A stretch of DNA of 64,000 bases from Halovibrio variabilis (GCF_007991175.1 NZ_BJXV01000011.1:124001-188000); one strand, 5' to 3'; numbered from the stretch's first letter, positions 7,881-15,820 are shown. Made by a program: numbers and translations. The notes: a model not told the origin generated them from the sequence alone.

Positions 7881-9107
7881 TCAGCCTAGCAGCGCAGGTG
7901 CTGCTCTGGAAAGCTCCACTTTCCTTCTCACGCAGCCGCCTGTCAACGCAAAACCAATCAAACGTCCGTCTTTATTTTCGGCTAAGGCACTGAAATTACC
8001 GTCTTCGCCTTCAATCCGCCAGCGTTCTGGCGTGGTTTGTGGCGGGTAGGCGACCACCGGCAGCAGCGGGGTTTTAACGATGACGGGCCAAGCGCCAAAG
8101 CTGACGGATGTTGGCGTGCCAGCAAGGGTAGCCGCCAGCGCCTTGGCGCTCGCTTGTAGCGGCTGTACGTACATGGCGTTCACGCCGTCTACGCAGGCCA
8201 CATCGCCCAAGGCGTAGATATCGGGGTGCGACGTGCGTAGCTGACGGTCGACCTCAACGCCGCTTGCCGATACCGTTAGGCCTGCGGCCTCGGCAAGCGC
8301 TGTACGCGGGGCAAGACCGGTGGCCATCAGCACAACGTCAGCATCGAGTTTTTCGTTAGTATCTAACGTTAATGCGATACCGCCGCCGCTACTTGGTGTC
8401 ATCGATTGAAGCGTACGACCTAAAGCCAGTTGGATACCCGCGTCGCTAAAAGCATCGCCTAGAGCGTTACCCAGCGGTGGTGGCAGCAGGCGAGGAAGCA
8501 GCGTCGTTTCGGGGGCCACGACGCTGACCTGGTGGCCGCCGGTGTTGAGGTCGTTGGCGAATTCACAGCCAACGAGCCCCGCGCCAATGATCGCCACTCG
8601 GCCCGGGCCGCCGCCTAAGGCGGCATGAAAGCGGCGGTAATCGTCTAGATCGTTGATGGTAAAGCAACGCTGGGCCACGCTAGGGTCGATACTGAAAGGC
8701 ACCCGTGGCGCAGCGCCGGTGGCCAGTACCAAGGTGTCGTAGCGCAGACGGTCATCGCCCAGCGCTTGGCTGTCGCTAAGAAGAACGGTGTTGTTAGCCA
8801 CATCCAGTGCGGTTGCCCGAGTGTGGATAACAACGCGGGCATTGAGCTCTTCGCCCAGTTGAGCGGTATTGCGTTGGGCAAGCGCATCGGGTTTCAAGCC
8901 CTTGGCAAAGCCGGTGGAAAGCAGTGGTTTGCTGTAGTCATCGCCGCTGTCGGCGCTCACCAGCGTGATTGAGCGTTGGTCGCCCAGGCGGCGCAGCGCA
9001 CGGGCAAGGCCGACCCCTGCCATGCCCGTGCCAATAATCACCAGCGCAGCGTGAGGCATTGACGTTATCTGGGTCGTTGACGTTATCTGGGTATAGGATG
9101 CGGGCAT
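7881..9107 (-). CDS. NAD(P)/FAD-dependent oxidoreductase, rubredoxin reductase-like
   Basis: A pyridine nucleotide-disulfide oxidoreductase-family flavoprotein. FAD-binding GTGMAGVGLARALRR lies near the N-terminus, the second dinucleotide fold reads AIIGAGLVGCEFANDL, and the FAD-closing motif is ALGDVACVDG. A distinctive SKPLLSTGFAKG segment matches rubredoxin-NAD(+) reductases, which pass electrons from NADH to rubredoxin in alkane oxidation or oxygen detoxification. No rubredoxin gene is adjacent, so the partner is unknown. Start choice is uncertain: 9107 (ATG) includes an 18-bp duplicated segment in frame, 9059 (ATG, MPHAALVIIGTG) is where homologues usually begin, and a TTG at 9158 is also in frame. 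None has a good ribosome-binding site. Confidence 0.85.
   Translation of the reverse strand: MPASYTQITSTTQITSMPHAALVIIGTGMAGVGLARALRRLGDQRSITLVSADSGDDYSKPLLSTGFAKGLKPDALAQRNTAQLGEELNARVVIHTRATALDVANNTVLLSDSQALGDDRLRYDTLVLATGAAPRVPFSIDPSVAQRCFTINDLDDYRRFHAALGGGPGRVAIIGAGLVGCEFANDLNTGGHQVSVVAPETTLLPRLLPPPLGNALGDAFSDAGIQLALGRTLQSMTPSSGGGIALTLDTNEKLDADVVLMATGLAPRTALAEAAGLTVSASGVEVDRQLRTSHPDIYALGDVACVDGVNAMYVQPLQASAKALAATLAGTPTSVSFGAWPVIVKTPLLPVVAYPPQTTPERWRIEGEDGNFSALAENKDGRLIGFALTGGCVRRKVELSRAAPALLG
9059..9094. repeat. 18-bp tandem duplication at the 5' end of the flavoprotein gene
   Basis: Two copies of an 18-bp unit (TTGACGTTATCTGGGTCG with the last two bases AT in the second copy) lie at 9059-9076 and 9077-9094. 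Read on the minus strand they encode TQITST and TQITSM in the flavoprotein frame, immediately before the conserved fold. The unit length is a multiple of three, so copy-number change would keep the frame. Confidence 0.85.
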
Positions 9108-9157
9108 GCAGACACCAAAACGGGGCGCTAAAAAAGCGCGAGAATAAAAGCCTATCA

Positions 9158-9793
9158 ATGCCCCATGTTACACTAGCTGCTCCGTTTATTGCCTTGGAGA
9201 ACTCGGTGACGCCTGCTGCTTTTCGGCAACCGCCTCTATTTACACACTGGCGCCCCCTTCAGGCTGCGCGGCCAGCAATGAGCAGCGCTTGGTGGCAGTG
9301 GGTGGCCTCAACCGACTCGTTGACCGCTCGCTTAATCGCCGCTGGGAGGGGGAAACCTTTTCGTGTGCGGGTGTTACGCCAATGCGTTGGTTTGCCGCAG
9401 CGCGATGAAGCGTTAGCCCTTAATATTGCGCCGCGCCGCTATGCCTGGCTACGCGAAGTAGCGCTGTGTTTAGATGAAACGCCCTGGGTGGTGGCCCGCT
9501 CGGTCGCCCCGCTTGCGCAGCTAAAGGGCCAGCGTTTGGAGCGCCTGGGCGAGCGCTCGCTAGGCAGCTGGCTATTTCGTCAGCCAGACGTGGTGCGCGG
9601 GCCGCTGGAAGTAACGACGCATGCCCCTTTGTTTGCTGGCGTTAGCGGTATACAGGACGACAGCGTTTGGGGCCGTCGCTCTGTTTTTTATCACGGCTGT
9701 AAGCACGGCTGTCAGCAAGGCAGTCTGTCATTATTGGTGCAGGAGTTCTTTTTACCGGCGATGGCGGATGATCTTGGCCTGCCTTCACGCTAA
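9158..9793 (+). CDS. ubiC: Chorismate lyase UbiC
   Basis: UbiC removes pyruvate from chorismate to give 4-hydroxybenzoate, the first dedicated step of ubiquinone synthesis. The 211-residue protein resembles the family in its central and C-terminal parts: [20 protein letters not shown], then [22 protein letters not shown] with the conserved E and R, then LGSWLF and, near the C-terminus, a WGRRSVFY motif typical of UbiC. The ATG at 9158 (MPHVTLAAP) is the best start; an upstream in-frame ATG at 9059 would overlap the divergent gene. ubiA follows 38 bp downstream, giving a ubiCA operon that supplies and then prenylates 4-hydroxybenzoate. Confidence 0.92.
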   Translation: MPHVTLAAPFIALENSVTPAAFRQPPLFTHWRPLQAARPAMSSAWWQWVASTDSLTARLIAAGRGKPFRVRVLRQCVGLPQRDEALALNIAPRRYAWLREVALCLDETPWVVARSVAPLAQLKGQRLERLGERSLGSWLFRQPDVVRGPLEVTTHAPLFAGVSGIQDDSVWGRRSVFYHGCKHGCQQGSLSLLVQEFFLPAMADDLGLPSR

Positions 9794-9831
9794 AGTCGTT
9801 GAATTATGGTGTTTCATTTCGAGAGGTAAGC

Positions 9832-10722
9832 ATGGATCGTTCACTGCTGCGGCCGCAGGGATTTGCTCGCGTGGCTGATTTTTTACACTTGATGCGCTTA
9901 GACCGACCGATTGGCACCTGGCTTTTGATGTGGCCGACGCTGTGGGCACTGTGGGTTGCTGCGGATGGCGTGCCCGAACGCAACGTGTTGCTGATTTTCA
10001 TTGCCGGGGTGTATGTCATGCGCGCCGCGGGGTGCGTGGTCAACGACTACGCCGATCGGCATTTTGATGGCCATGTGAAGCGCACCAAAAACCGCCCCCT
10101 CGCGACGGGGCGGATTAGCGAAACCGAGGCTCAGCTGCTGTTTATCGCTCTGGTGGCCGCGGCGTTTGTACTGGTGTTACTGACCAACTGGTTTACCGTA
10201 GCGCTCTCGCTGGGCGGCGTGGCGCTGGCGATTATTTATCCGTTTATGAAGCGCTACACCCACTTTCCTCAGGTAGTGCTAGGGGCGGCGTTTTCCTGGG
10301 CGATTCCGATGGCCTTCGGCGCCGTGCAGGGCCATGTTCCGCTGGAAGCCTGGCTACTGTTCGGCGCCAACGTGCTGTGGACAGTGGCCTACGATACCCA
10401 ATACGCCATGGTGGATCGCGACGATGATCTAAAAGTGGGCATTAAATCCACGGCCGTGCTGTTTGGAAACGCCGATCGCTTGATCATTGGGTTACTCCAG
10501 CTGGCAACGCTAGGGTTGCTGGCGTGGCTAGGCTGGCGGGTAGCGTTAGGCGGCTTCTTTTGGCTAGGGCTGGCTGCCATGGCGGCAACGTTTATCCATC
10601 AGCAGAGGCTGATTTACCGGCGCGATCGGGACGCGTGCTTTCAAGCGTTTCTGAATAATTTTTGGTCGGGCCTGCTGATTTTTGCAGGTATTATATTAAG
10701 TTGGTGGCCGGCGGTGGGCTAA
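9832..10722 (+). CDS. ubiA: 4-hydroxybenzoate octaprenyltransferase UbiA
   Basis: UbiA is an integral inner-membrane prenyltransferase that attaches the polyprenyl tail to 4-hydroxybenzoate. The 296-residue protein has about eight to nine hydrophobic helices and both Asp-rich, Mg-diphosphate-binding motifs: NDYADRHFD (about residues 70-78) and [12 protein letters not shown] (about 189-200). The start at 9832 is preceded by GAGAGGTAAGC; the in-frame ATG at 9799 would add 11 residues and lacks a ribosome-binding site. It lies immediately after ubiC in the same direction, and phoB begins 111 bp downstream behind its own Pho box. Confidence 0.95.
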   Translation: MDRSLLRPQGFARVADFLHLMRLDRPIGTWLLMWPTLWALWVAADGVPERNVLLIFIAGVYVMRAAGCVVNDYADRHFDGHVKRTKNRPLATGRISETEAQLLFIALVAAAFVLVLLTNWFTVALSLGGVALAIIYPFMKRYTHFPQVVLGAAFSWAIPMAFGAVQGHVPLEAWLLFGANVLWTVAYDTQYAMVDRDDDLKVGIKSTAVLFGNADRLIIGLLQLATLGLLAWLGWRVALGGFFWLGLAAMAATFIHQQRLIYRRDRDACFQAFLNNFWSGLLIFAGIILSWWPAVG

Positions 10723-10731
10723 TGTCTGGGG

Positions 10732-10749
10732 CTGTCATGTAATTGTCAT
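10732..10749 (+). promoter_or_regulatory. Pho box upstream of phoB
   Basis: Two PhoB half-sites, CTGTCAT (10732-10738) and TTGTCAT (10743-10749), are separated by 4 bp, exactly the 11-bp periodicity of the Pho box. A TGTGAT hexamer 10 bp further on is in the position of a -10 element. The site is 85 bp before the phoB start and implies autoregulation by phosphorylated PhoB. Further TGTCAT-like half-sites follow at 10751-10782. Confidence 0.88.
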
Positions 10750-10833
10750 TAAGTCATGGTGTGATCGTCACTGACATGTCATTGATCTGTTTGTCTTTGA
10801 ACTAGCTTTGTTTGAACACCGTGAGGCTCTGGT

Positions 10834-11523
10834 ATGACCGCCAAGACCGTTCTGATTGTCGATGATGAGGCGTCGATTCGCGAGATGATTGCGGTGGCGC
10901 TGGAAATGGCTGACTATCGCGTGCTGGAAGCGGATAACGCCCAAGATGCTCATGCCATGGTGGTCGACCATCAACCTGATTTATTGTTGCTTGACTGGAT
11001 GATGCCCGGCACCAGCGGTATTGAGCTGGCTAGGCGCTTAAAGCGTGAAGAGGCAACCGCCGAGATACCCATCATTATGCTTACCGCCAAAGGCGAGGAG
11101 GATAATAAAATTCAGGGGCTCGAGGCCGGTGCCGATGACTATATCACTAAGCCGTTTTCGCCCCGGGAATTGGTCGCGCGTCTAAAAGCCGTGCTGCGTC
11201 GTGCCACGCCGCGCGGCGTTGAAGATCCCATCGAGATCAATGGCTTGCTGCTTGATCCGGTGAGCCATCGGGTCAGTGCTCACGGCAAAGCGCTGGAAAT
11301 GGGGCCCACCGAGTACCGTTTGCTGCAGTTTTTTATGACCCATCAAGAGCGCGCTTACACACGTAGCCAGTTGCTGGACCAAGTGTGGGGCGGCAACGTT
11401 TACGTTGAAGAGCGCACGGTCGACGTGCATATTCGCCGCTTGCGTAAAGCGCTGGGCGATGTGCATCAAAACCTGATTCAAACGGTTCGGGGTACCGGAT
11501 ACCGTTTCTCCGCACGGGTGTAA
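10834..11523 (+). CDS. phoB: Phosphate regulon response regulator PhoB
   Basis: PhoB is the OmpR-type DNA-binding response regulator that turns on the Pho regulon under phosphate limitation. The 229-residue protein has a receiver domain with the acidic pocket VDDE (residues 9-12), the phospho-acceptor Asp54 in LLLDWMMPG and the conserved Lys in [12 protein letters not shown]. The C-terminal winged helix ends with the classic [12 protein letters not shown] and RGTGYRFS. The stop is followed two bases later by the phoR start, so phoBR is an operon, headed by a Pho box. Confidence 0.97.
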   Translation: MTAKTVLIVDDEASIREMIAVALEMADYRVLEADNAQDAHAMVVDHQPDLLLLDWMMPGTSGIELARRLKREEATAEIPIIMLTAKGEEDNKIQGLEAGADDYITKPFSPRELVARLKAVLRRATPRGVEDPIEINGLLLDPVSHRVSAHGKALEMGPTEYRLLQFFMTHQERAYTRSQLLDQVWGGNVYVEERTVDVHIRRLRKALGDVHQNLIQTVRGTGYRFSARV

Positions 11524-11525
11524 AT

Positions 11526-12812
11526 GTGCGTTTATGGAGCCGTGAACTGTGGCGACTAGCCTGGCTGGTAACACTGGGTACTTGCATCGGCTGGCTGCTA
11601 GGCGCGGCTGGGCTGGGGCTTTCGGCAGGGCTTGCAGTATGTCTTTTTTACCATTTACGCAAGCTCCGTGAGCTTTACCTGTGGCTAACCCTTCAGCCCC
11701 ACGATGAACCGCCCGCCGCCCGCGGGATGTGGGGTGAGTTGTTTGACCGTTTATACCGCTACCAAAAAAGCCAGCGCATCACCCAAAGCCGGCTGCGTGC
11801 TACCCTAGCGCGTATTCAAGAGTCGTCGGAAGCGATGCGCGACAGTGTGGTGATGCTCGATCGCCACGGCGATTTAGAGTGGTGGAACAGCGCGGCGACG
11901 AACATGCTGGGGCTGCAAACCGCCCATGATCGCGGCCAGCATATTACCAACCTTCTGCGCGACCCGAGCTTTATTGGCTACTTTAATTCGCGCGATTACA
12001 GCGAACCGCTGACGCTAACTTCGCCGATAGACGAGCGGCGTATCCTGCAGTACCAAATCACCCTGTACGGCGACGATGAGCGTTTGGTAATGGCTCGCGA
12101 TATCACCCGCTTGCATCGCTTGGAGCAAATGCGCCGCGACTTCGTCGCCAATGTGTCGCACGAGCTGCGTACGCCCTTAACCGTGCTTTCCGGCTATTTG
12201 GAAACCTATAGCGATATGGCCGATCAGCTGCCGCCGCGTTTAGGGCGCAGTATTCAGCAAATGCAGGAACAAACCCAGCGCATGCAAAATTTGGTCAATG
12301 ATCTGTTGCTGCTGTCTCGCTTGGAAATTGACCAAGGCGGAAAGGACCATCATCCGCTGTCGCTTGGGCCGCTACTTCAGAGCGTGTGCGATGATGCGTT
12401 GGCACTATCACACCAGCGTCATACCATCAGCGTGGCGGTTGAGAACGATGCCCGTTTGCTGGGCAGCGAACAAGAAATCCGCAGTGCCGTTTCTAACCTT
12501 GCCTTCAATGCCGTGCGCTACACGCCGCCGGGAAGCCACATTACCTTACGCTGGAAAGCGAATGCTAACGGCGACGGCTGCCTCGATGTCGAAGATAATG
12601 GCGAAGGGATCGACCCGGTGCATATACCTCGCTTAACCGAACGTTTCTACCGCGTTGATAAAGGCCGCAGCACGGCGACCGGCGGCACCGGTTTAGGCTT
12701 GGCAATCGTAAAGCATGTGCTGCTACGCCACGATGCCCAGCTGCGGATTGAATCCCACCCCGGCAAAGGCGCGCTGTTTCGTTGCCTCTTCCCCGCCTCA
12801 CGACTTACCTAA
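11526..12812 (+). CDS. phoR: Phosphate regulon sensor histidine kinase PhoR
   Basis: PhoR phosphorylates PhoB when the Pst-PhoU system reports low phosphate. The 428-residue protein starts with GTG at 11526. It has a short hydrophobic N-terminus (about residues 10-45, one hairpin of two membrane segments), a PAS domain (SSEAMRDSVVMLDRHGDLEWWN, about 100-120), the HisKA phosphoacceptor in FVANVSHELRTPLTVLSGY (about 205-222) and HATPase boxes N (SNLAFNAVRYTP), G1 (VEDNGEGI) and G2 (GGTGLGLAIVKH). There is no large periplasmic sensor loop, as is usual for PhoR. Confidence 0.96.
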   Translation: MRLWSRELWRLAWLVTLGTCIGWLLGAAGLGLSAGLAVCLFYHLRKLRELYLWLTLQPHDEPPAARGMWGELFDRLYRYQKSQRITQSRLRATLARIQESSEAMRDSVVMLDRHGDLEWWNSAATNMLGLQTAHDRGQHITNLLRDPSFIGYFNSRDYSEPLTLTSPIDERRILQYQITLYGDDERLVMARDITRLHRLEQMRRDFVANVSHELRTPLTVLSGYLETYSDMADQLPPRLGRSIQQMQEQTQRMQNLVNDLLLLSRLEIDQGGKDHHPLSLGPLLQSVCDDALALSHQRHTISVAVENDARLLGSEQEIRSAVSNLAFNAVRYTPPGSHITLRWKANANGDGCLDVEDNGEGIDPVHIPRLTERFYRVDKGRSTATGGTGLGLAIVKHVLLRHDAQLRIESHPGKGALFRCLFPASRLT

Positions 12813-12873
12813 TTCTCAACGCCGGTCCCTGTACAATATTTGTAGAAGTGTGTAATAATGACATTCAAGGGTT

Positions 12874-12901
12874 GGCGCAACATTGCGCATGTGCCTTTTT
12901 T
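12874..12901 (+). terminator. Probable terminator after phoBR
   Basis: GGCGCA (12874-12879) can pair with TGTGCC (12890-12895, one G-U pair), directly followed by six T. An alternative inner stem (GCGCAA/TTGCGC) also exists. It lies 62 bp after the phoR stop. Confidence 0.55.
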
Positions 12902-13099
12902 ACACAGCTCTACTGGGTTTATGGCGTTAATCAAACGCCCTTTGAGATCATCTTTTTATTTCTTAATCTGTTGTTTTTGAAGCGTTATATTATCTATTTA
13001 TGCTGCTTGGCATACTCTCTGCAATATAGAGATTAAGTACACAAACAGTGCTAAAAAGTCCGTACTGAAAAGACAGCACCGTTGACCCCGTTAAGATAT

Positions 13100-13312
13100 C
13101 GAAGAATGCTTCACCATAGGACGATGAAGCGAATAACAGGATGTTGAAAGGCACGGATGTCACAGGGTTCAAGGATGAACCAGTAGGTAGTCAAAACGCT
13201 GGTCAGGGTTAATTCCAAGGTTGGAGCCCCGCACAAGGAGTGGAAGCTAGCGTTAGTTACTGTCTATTACCTATTCTGATATCGGGCCCCGCTTTGTCGG
13301 GGCCTAATTTTT
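13100..13312 (+). ncRNA. Csr/Rsm-type small RNA candidate, copy 1
   Basis: A gene-free segment with four successive small hairpins, each exposing GGA in its loop: stem GCTTCA/TGAAGC (13108-13130, loop contains TAGGAC), AACA/TGTT around GGA (13135-13145), GGCA/TGTC around CGGA (13150-13161) and GGTTC/GAACC around AAGGAT (13166-13181). A longer stem, ACGCTGG/CTAGCGT (13196-13202 and 13247-13253), encloses further GGA motifs. It ends in a strong terminator, GGCCCCG/CGGGGCC (13285-13304), with TTTTT. GGA in hairpin loops is the binding signature of CsrA/RsmA, so this looks like a CsrB/RsmY/RsmZ-type sponge. The 5' end is not defined; transcription may start anywhere from about 13035 to 13100. Confidence 0.75.
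13285..13312 (+). terminator. Terminator of small RNA copy 1
   Basis: A 7-bp GC stem GGCCCCG/CGGGGCC with a 6-base loop (CTTTGT), then TAATTTTT. No protein gene lies upstream of it within 470 bp, which supports a free-standing RNA gene. Confidence 0.88.
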
Positions 13313-13395
13313 GTCTGCTTGCTTATTTTCCCCTTACGTTGCGCCTTACTGACTTGATGTACGACAAGGGTAAAAGAAACGTCTGGTAACAAATC

Positions 13396-13424
13396 TTTGC
13401 ATTTCTCGTGAAATACACTACTAT
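13396..13424 (+). promoter_or_regulatory. Sigma-70-like promoter of small RNA copy 2
   Basis: TTTGCA (13396-13401) and TACTAT (13419-13424) are separated by 17 bp, the optimal sigma-70 spacing. Transcription would start near 13431. I do not see a clear GacA-type palindrome (TGTAAG-N6-CTTACA) upstream. Confidence 0.6.
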
Positions 13425-13430
13425 CAAAGG

Positions 13431-13625
13431 GCGAGAAAAAATGCGCAAGGATGTCAAATCAATAGGGATACACAGCGATTCATGGACTGAATCAAACGAC
13501 AATCAAAACGCTAGTCAGGGCTTAAATCCAAGGTTGGAGTCCCACAAACGGAAAGGAAGCTAGCGTCAGTTATTGTCTACACGTTGTGCCCTTAGGCCCT
13601 GTTCTTATGCAGGGCCTAATTTTTT
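13431..13625 (+). ncRNA. Csr/Rsm-type small RNA candidate, copy 2
   Basis: A second RNA of about 195 nt, related to copy 1. A perfect 6-bp stem GATTCA/TGAATC (13477-13493) presents TGGAC in the loop. A 7-bp stem ACGCTAG/CTAGCGT (13508-13514 and 13560-13566) encloses AGGTTGGAG and GGAAAGGAAGC and corresponds to the stem of copy 1, where a G-U pair replaces A-U, a consistent change that keeps pairing. Other GGA motifs are at 13449 and 13466. Around this stem the copies share TCAAAACGCT, GTCAGGG, CCAAGGTTGGAG and GGAAGCTAGCGT. The RNA ends in a 10-bp terminator stem plus T6. It probably sequesters CsrA/RsmA. Confidence 0.75.
13592..13625 (+). terminator. Terminator of small RNA copy 2
   Basis: A 10-bp perfect stem, TTAGGCCCTG/CAGGGCCTAA (13592-13601 and 13610-13619), with an 8-base loop and a six-T tail. 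It could also act on the convergent copper-chaperone transcript, since the reverse strand carries TTAG after the stem but no strong U-run. Confidence 0.9.
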
Positions 13626-13662
13626 GATTATTCGACACACTTCCTTGCCGCTGTCGCCTCCA

Positions 13663-14205
13663 TCAATGGTGATGCCCATCAGCGGCTTCGCTACCTTCTT
13701 GGGCGCCTTGTACCCAGACCTCTATATCTACATCGCCCTGTTCTGCAAAGGTGAGCGTGAGAGGAAACTGCTCGCCTTCTTTGAGCGGCTCGGTTAACCC
13801 AATCAACATTAAGTGATACCCACCACCGGGACGCATGGTGTACGTCTCGCCTGCCTCGACACGAATTGCTTCGACATGGCGCATCTGCATCATATCGCCG
13901 TCCATTTGCATATCGTGCAGTTCTACGTCGGCACTGGCGGGACTGCGCGCGCCGACCAGGGTAACGGGGGCTGAAAAGGCGCTGATATCCACATAGGCGG
14001 CGCCGTTGGTAGCGCCTGGTGGTGTTGGCATGGCGAAGGGGTGGGCGATACGCAGCGTGTCTGTTTGCACGTCGTGGGCCATCGCCCCAGACGCCATTGA
14101 AACAGACATGGCGCTAATTAAGAGCATACCGCCCAGCCAAGGCATAGGTTTTAACATAGGTTTTAACATGGTTTTTAAAATAGTTTTTAAGATAGTTTTT
14201 AACAC
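13663..14205 (-). CDS. Copper chaperone PCuAC family protein
   Basis: PCuAC proteins are periplasmic Cu(I) chaperones that help load the CuA centre of cytochrome c oxidase. A Met/His-rich motif is visible: HDMQMDGDMMQMRHVEAI matches the H-M-(X)-H-M Cu site of the family (DUF461), then MRPGGGYHLMLIGL gives the second conserved His and Met; the tail ends in HHH. A GTG start at 14205 is preferred because GGGGAA lies 8 bases upstream; this gives an N-terminus of five tetrapeptide repeats (LKTI/LKTM/LKPM) before a signal-peptide core (MPWLGGMLLISAMSVSMASG). A longer in-frame ATG at 14268 also exists. The gene converges on the small RNAs. Confidence 0.87.
   Translation of the reverse strand: MLKTILKTILKTMLKPMLKPMPWLGGMLLISAMSVSMASGAMAHDVQTDTLRIAHPFAMPTPPGATNGAAYVDISAFSAPVTLVGARSPASADVELHDMQMDGDMMQMRHVEAIRVEAGETYTMRPGGGYHLMLIGLTEPLKEGEQFPLTLTFAEQGDVDIEVWVQGAQEGSEAADGHHH
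14143..14202. repeat. 12-bp tandem repeat encoding LK(T/P)(I/M) units
   Basis: Five 12-bp units (CATAGGTTTTAA and variants) lie end to end from 14143 to 14202. On the minus strand they encode LKTI LKTI LKTM LKPM LKPM, just after the GTG start of the PCuAC gene, extending the basic n-region of its signal peptide. Confidence 0.92.
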
Positions 14206-14283
14206 AGCTTTGTTCCCCGGTAGGTAAGCGTTAATGAAAAGGTCGCAAAATGGTTTAGCGCCGGTCATACGCAGCGCGAGGTA

Positions 14284-15015
14284 TCATGGCGATGTCATCT
14301 CGCGAGCGCCCCTGTAGTGGGCATCCCACATCAGGACAGCCCCCGCCACAGCGCCGGGAATCAGAAATAAATTAGCCAGTGGAATCCAGGTGATGAGTGT
14401 GATTAAGCCACCGTAGGTCAGGCTTTGCCACCAGCGTTTAGCCAAGCGCTGGCGCATATCGGCAAACGTCACCTTGTTGTTGTCCATTGGGTAATCCAGG
14501 TAGGTGATCGCCATCACCCAGGCGGAAAACAGCGCCCAGAGTAGCGGGGCAACTAAATTCACGCCCGGAATCCAGCTAATGATAAACAGGACAGCGGTGC
14601 GCGGTAGGATATAGGCGAGCTTGACGAACTCTCGGCCAACCGCATCGATAGCCGTTTTGGTAAAACCGCGGTCATCCAAAGGTTCACGGCCGGTGGCTTG
14701 GACTTCCACTTTGGCGGCCAAGAAGCCGTAAAAAGGGGCGGCGATAAAGCTGGTCACGAGCGTAAAGGTAAAAAATACCACTATTAACAGGCTGATAACA
14801 AAAAGCGGCCAGATAAGCCACGAGAGCCACTCAAGCCAGCTAGGCACCATGTTCATCCAATGCGCCAGCCAGCCGTCAAAACGGTTGAACACAAAGCTGA
14901 GCATGCTCACGTAGACAATCAGGTTGACGAGAATAGGCAGAAAAACATAGCGACGCATACCCGGCTGATACACACAGCGTGTGCCTCGGGTAAGCGCAGT
15001 GACAGCATCCAGCAT
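14284..15015 (-). CDS. cysZ: CysZ-like sulfate permease (EI24 domain)
   Basis: CysZ is an inner-membrane sulfate transporter feeding cysteine synthesis. The 243-residue protein begins MLDAVTALTRGTRCVYQPGMRRYVFLP, close to the family start, and has four strongly hydrophobic stretches (about residues 25-45, 65-95, 140-165, 205-230). SWIPGVNLVAPLLWALFSAWVMAITYLDYPMDN is the most conserved EI24 region. The gene lies between phoU and the PCuAC gene with no other sulfur genes nearby. A related EI24 protein of different function cannot be excluded. Confidence 0.85.
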   Translation of the reverse strand: MLDAVTALTRGTRCVYQPGMRRYVFLPILVNLIVYVSMLSFVFNRFDGWLAHWMNMVPSWLEWLSWLIWPLFVISLLIVVFFTFTLVTSFIAAPFYGFLAAKVEVQATGREPLDDRGFTKTAIDAVGREFVKLAYILPRTAVLFIISWIPGVNLVAPLLWALFSAWVMAITYLDYPMDNNKVTFADMRQRLAKRWWQSLTYGGLITLITWIPLANLFLIPGAVAGAVLMWDAHYRGAREMTSP

Positions 15016-15094
15016 GGCGGGTTAGCTCCTTGTCGTAAACGTCCAGACGACACTCGGCCGCCCGGACGTATTGCAGGAGGAAACCCTTATCAGG

Positions 15095-15820
15095 TCAAGG
15101 CTTTTTTAACACCTTCGGCTCCAGGTCGTCGGTGTCGCTATGGCGTATATCCAGGCCCTTGACCAGATAGACCACGTACTCGGCGAGATTGTCGGCGTGG
15201 TCGCCTACCCGCTCCAGTGCGCGCAGTACCCACATAACGCTGAGTACTGAGGTAATAGAGCGCGAGTCTTCCATCATAAAGGTCATTAATGAGCGCATGG
15301 CGCTGCTGTATTCGTCGTCGACCAGTTCGTCTTCGCGGACTACCTGCATGGCGAGGTCGGTATCAAAGCGGGCAAAGGCGGTAAGCGCATCGCGGAGCAT
15401 TTTGCGCACGTGCTCGCTGATATGCCTGACTTCCACCAAGCCGCGAACGGCACTGCCATTTTCGCCTAACAGCATGGCGTTACGGGCGATCTTGCTGGCT
15501 TCATCGCCAATGCGCTCAAGGTCAGAGGTGGCGCGAATAACGGCAAGCACCAAGCGTAGGTCGGACGCAGCGGGCTGGCGGCGCGCCAGTACGCGGGTAC
15601 ATTCGTCGTCAATTTGTAACTGCAGGTCGTTGACCTGGCGGTCATTGTCGCGCACTTGCTCGGCTAGGCGGGTATCGCCCTCGAGGAGGGCAAAGACCGC
15701 ATCCTGGACCTGCTTTTCCACCAGACCGCCCATGGCCATCAGGTGGGTTTTTAGCTCTTCCAGCTCCTGGTTGAACTGGCGAGAGATATGCTTGCTGTGG
15801 GTATCGCTGGTAATATCCAT
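15095..15820 (-). CDS. phoU: Phosphate signalling protein PhoU
   Basis: PhoU relays the state of the PstSCAB transporter to PhoR and represses the Pho regulon when phosphate is plentiful. The 241-residue protein is all-helical with two PhoU repeats. Each repeat carries the metal-binding E/D pattern: EVRHISEHVRKMLRDAL and then RALERVGDHADNLAEYVVYLVKG near the end, with DLERIGDEASKIARNAM in the first half. AGGAGTGCTCC precedes the ATG. It is the last gene of pstC-pstA-pstB-phoU; pstB ends 31 bp upstream. Confidence 0.96.
   Translation of the reverse strand: MDITSDTHSKHISRQFNQELEELKTHLMAMGGLVEKQVQDAVFALLEGDTRLAEQVRDNDRQVNDLQLQIDDECTRVLARRQPAASDLRLVLAVIRATSDLERIGDEASKIARNAMLLGENGSAVRGLVEVRHISEHVRKMLRDALTAFARFDTDLAMQVVREDELVDDEYSSAMRSLMTFMMEDSRSITSVLSVMWVLRALERVGDHADNLAEYVVYLVKGLDIRHSDTDDLEPKVLKKP

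Noticed and set aside
12782-13036. Plus-strand 84-codon frame after phoR
   Set aside because: It overlaps the end of phoR and contains a likely terminator; codon use is poor and no start signal is present. The region is better read as noncoding.
13573-13797. Plus-strand 74-codon frame over the small RNA terminator
   Set aside because: It runs through a strong terminator and antisense to the PCuAC gene, with no plausible start.
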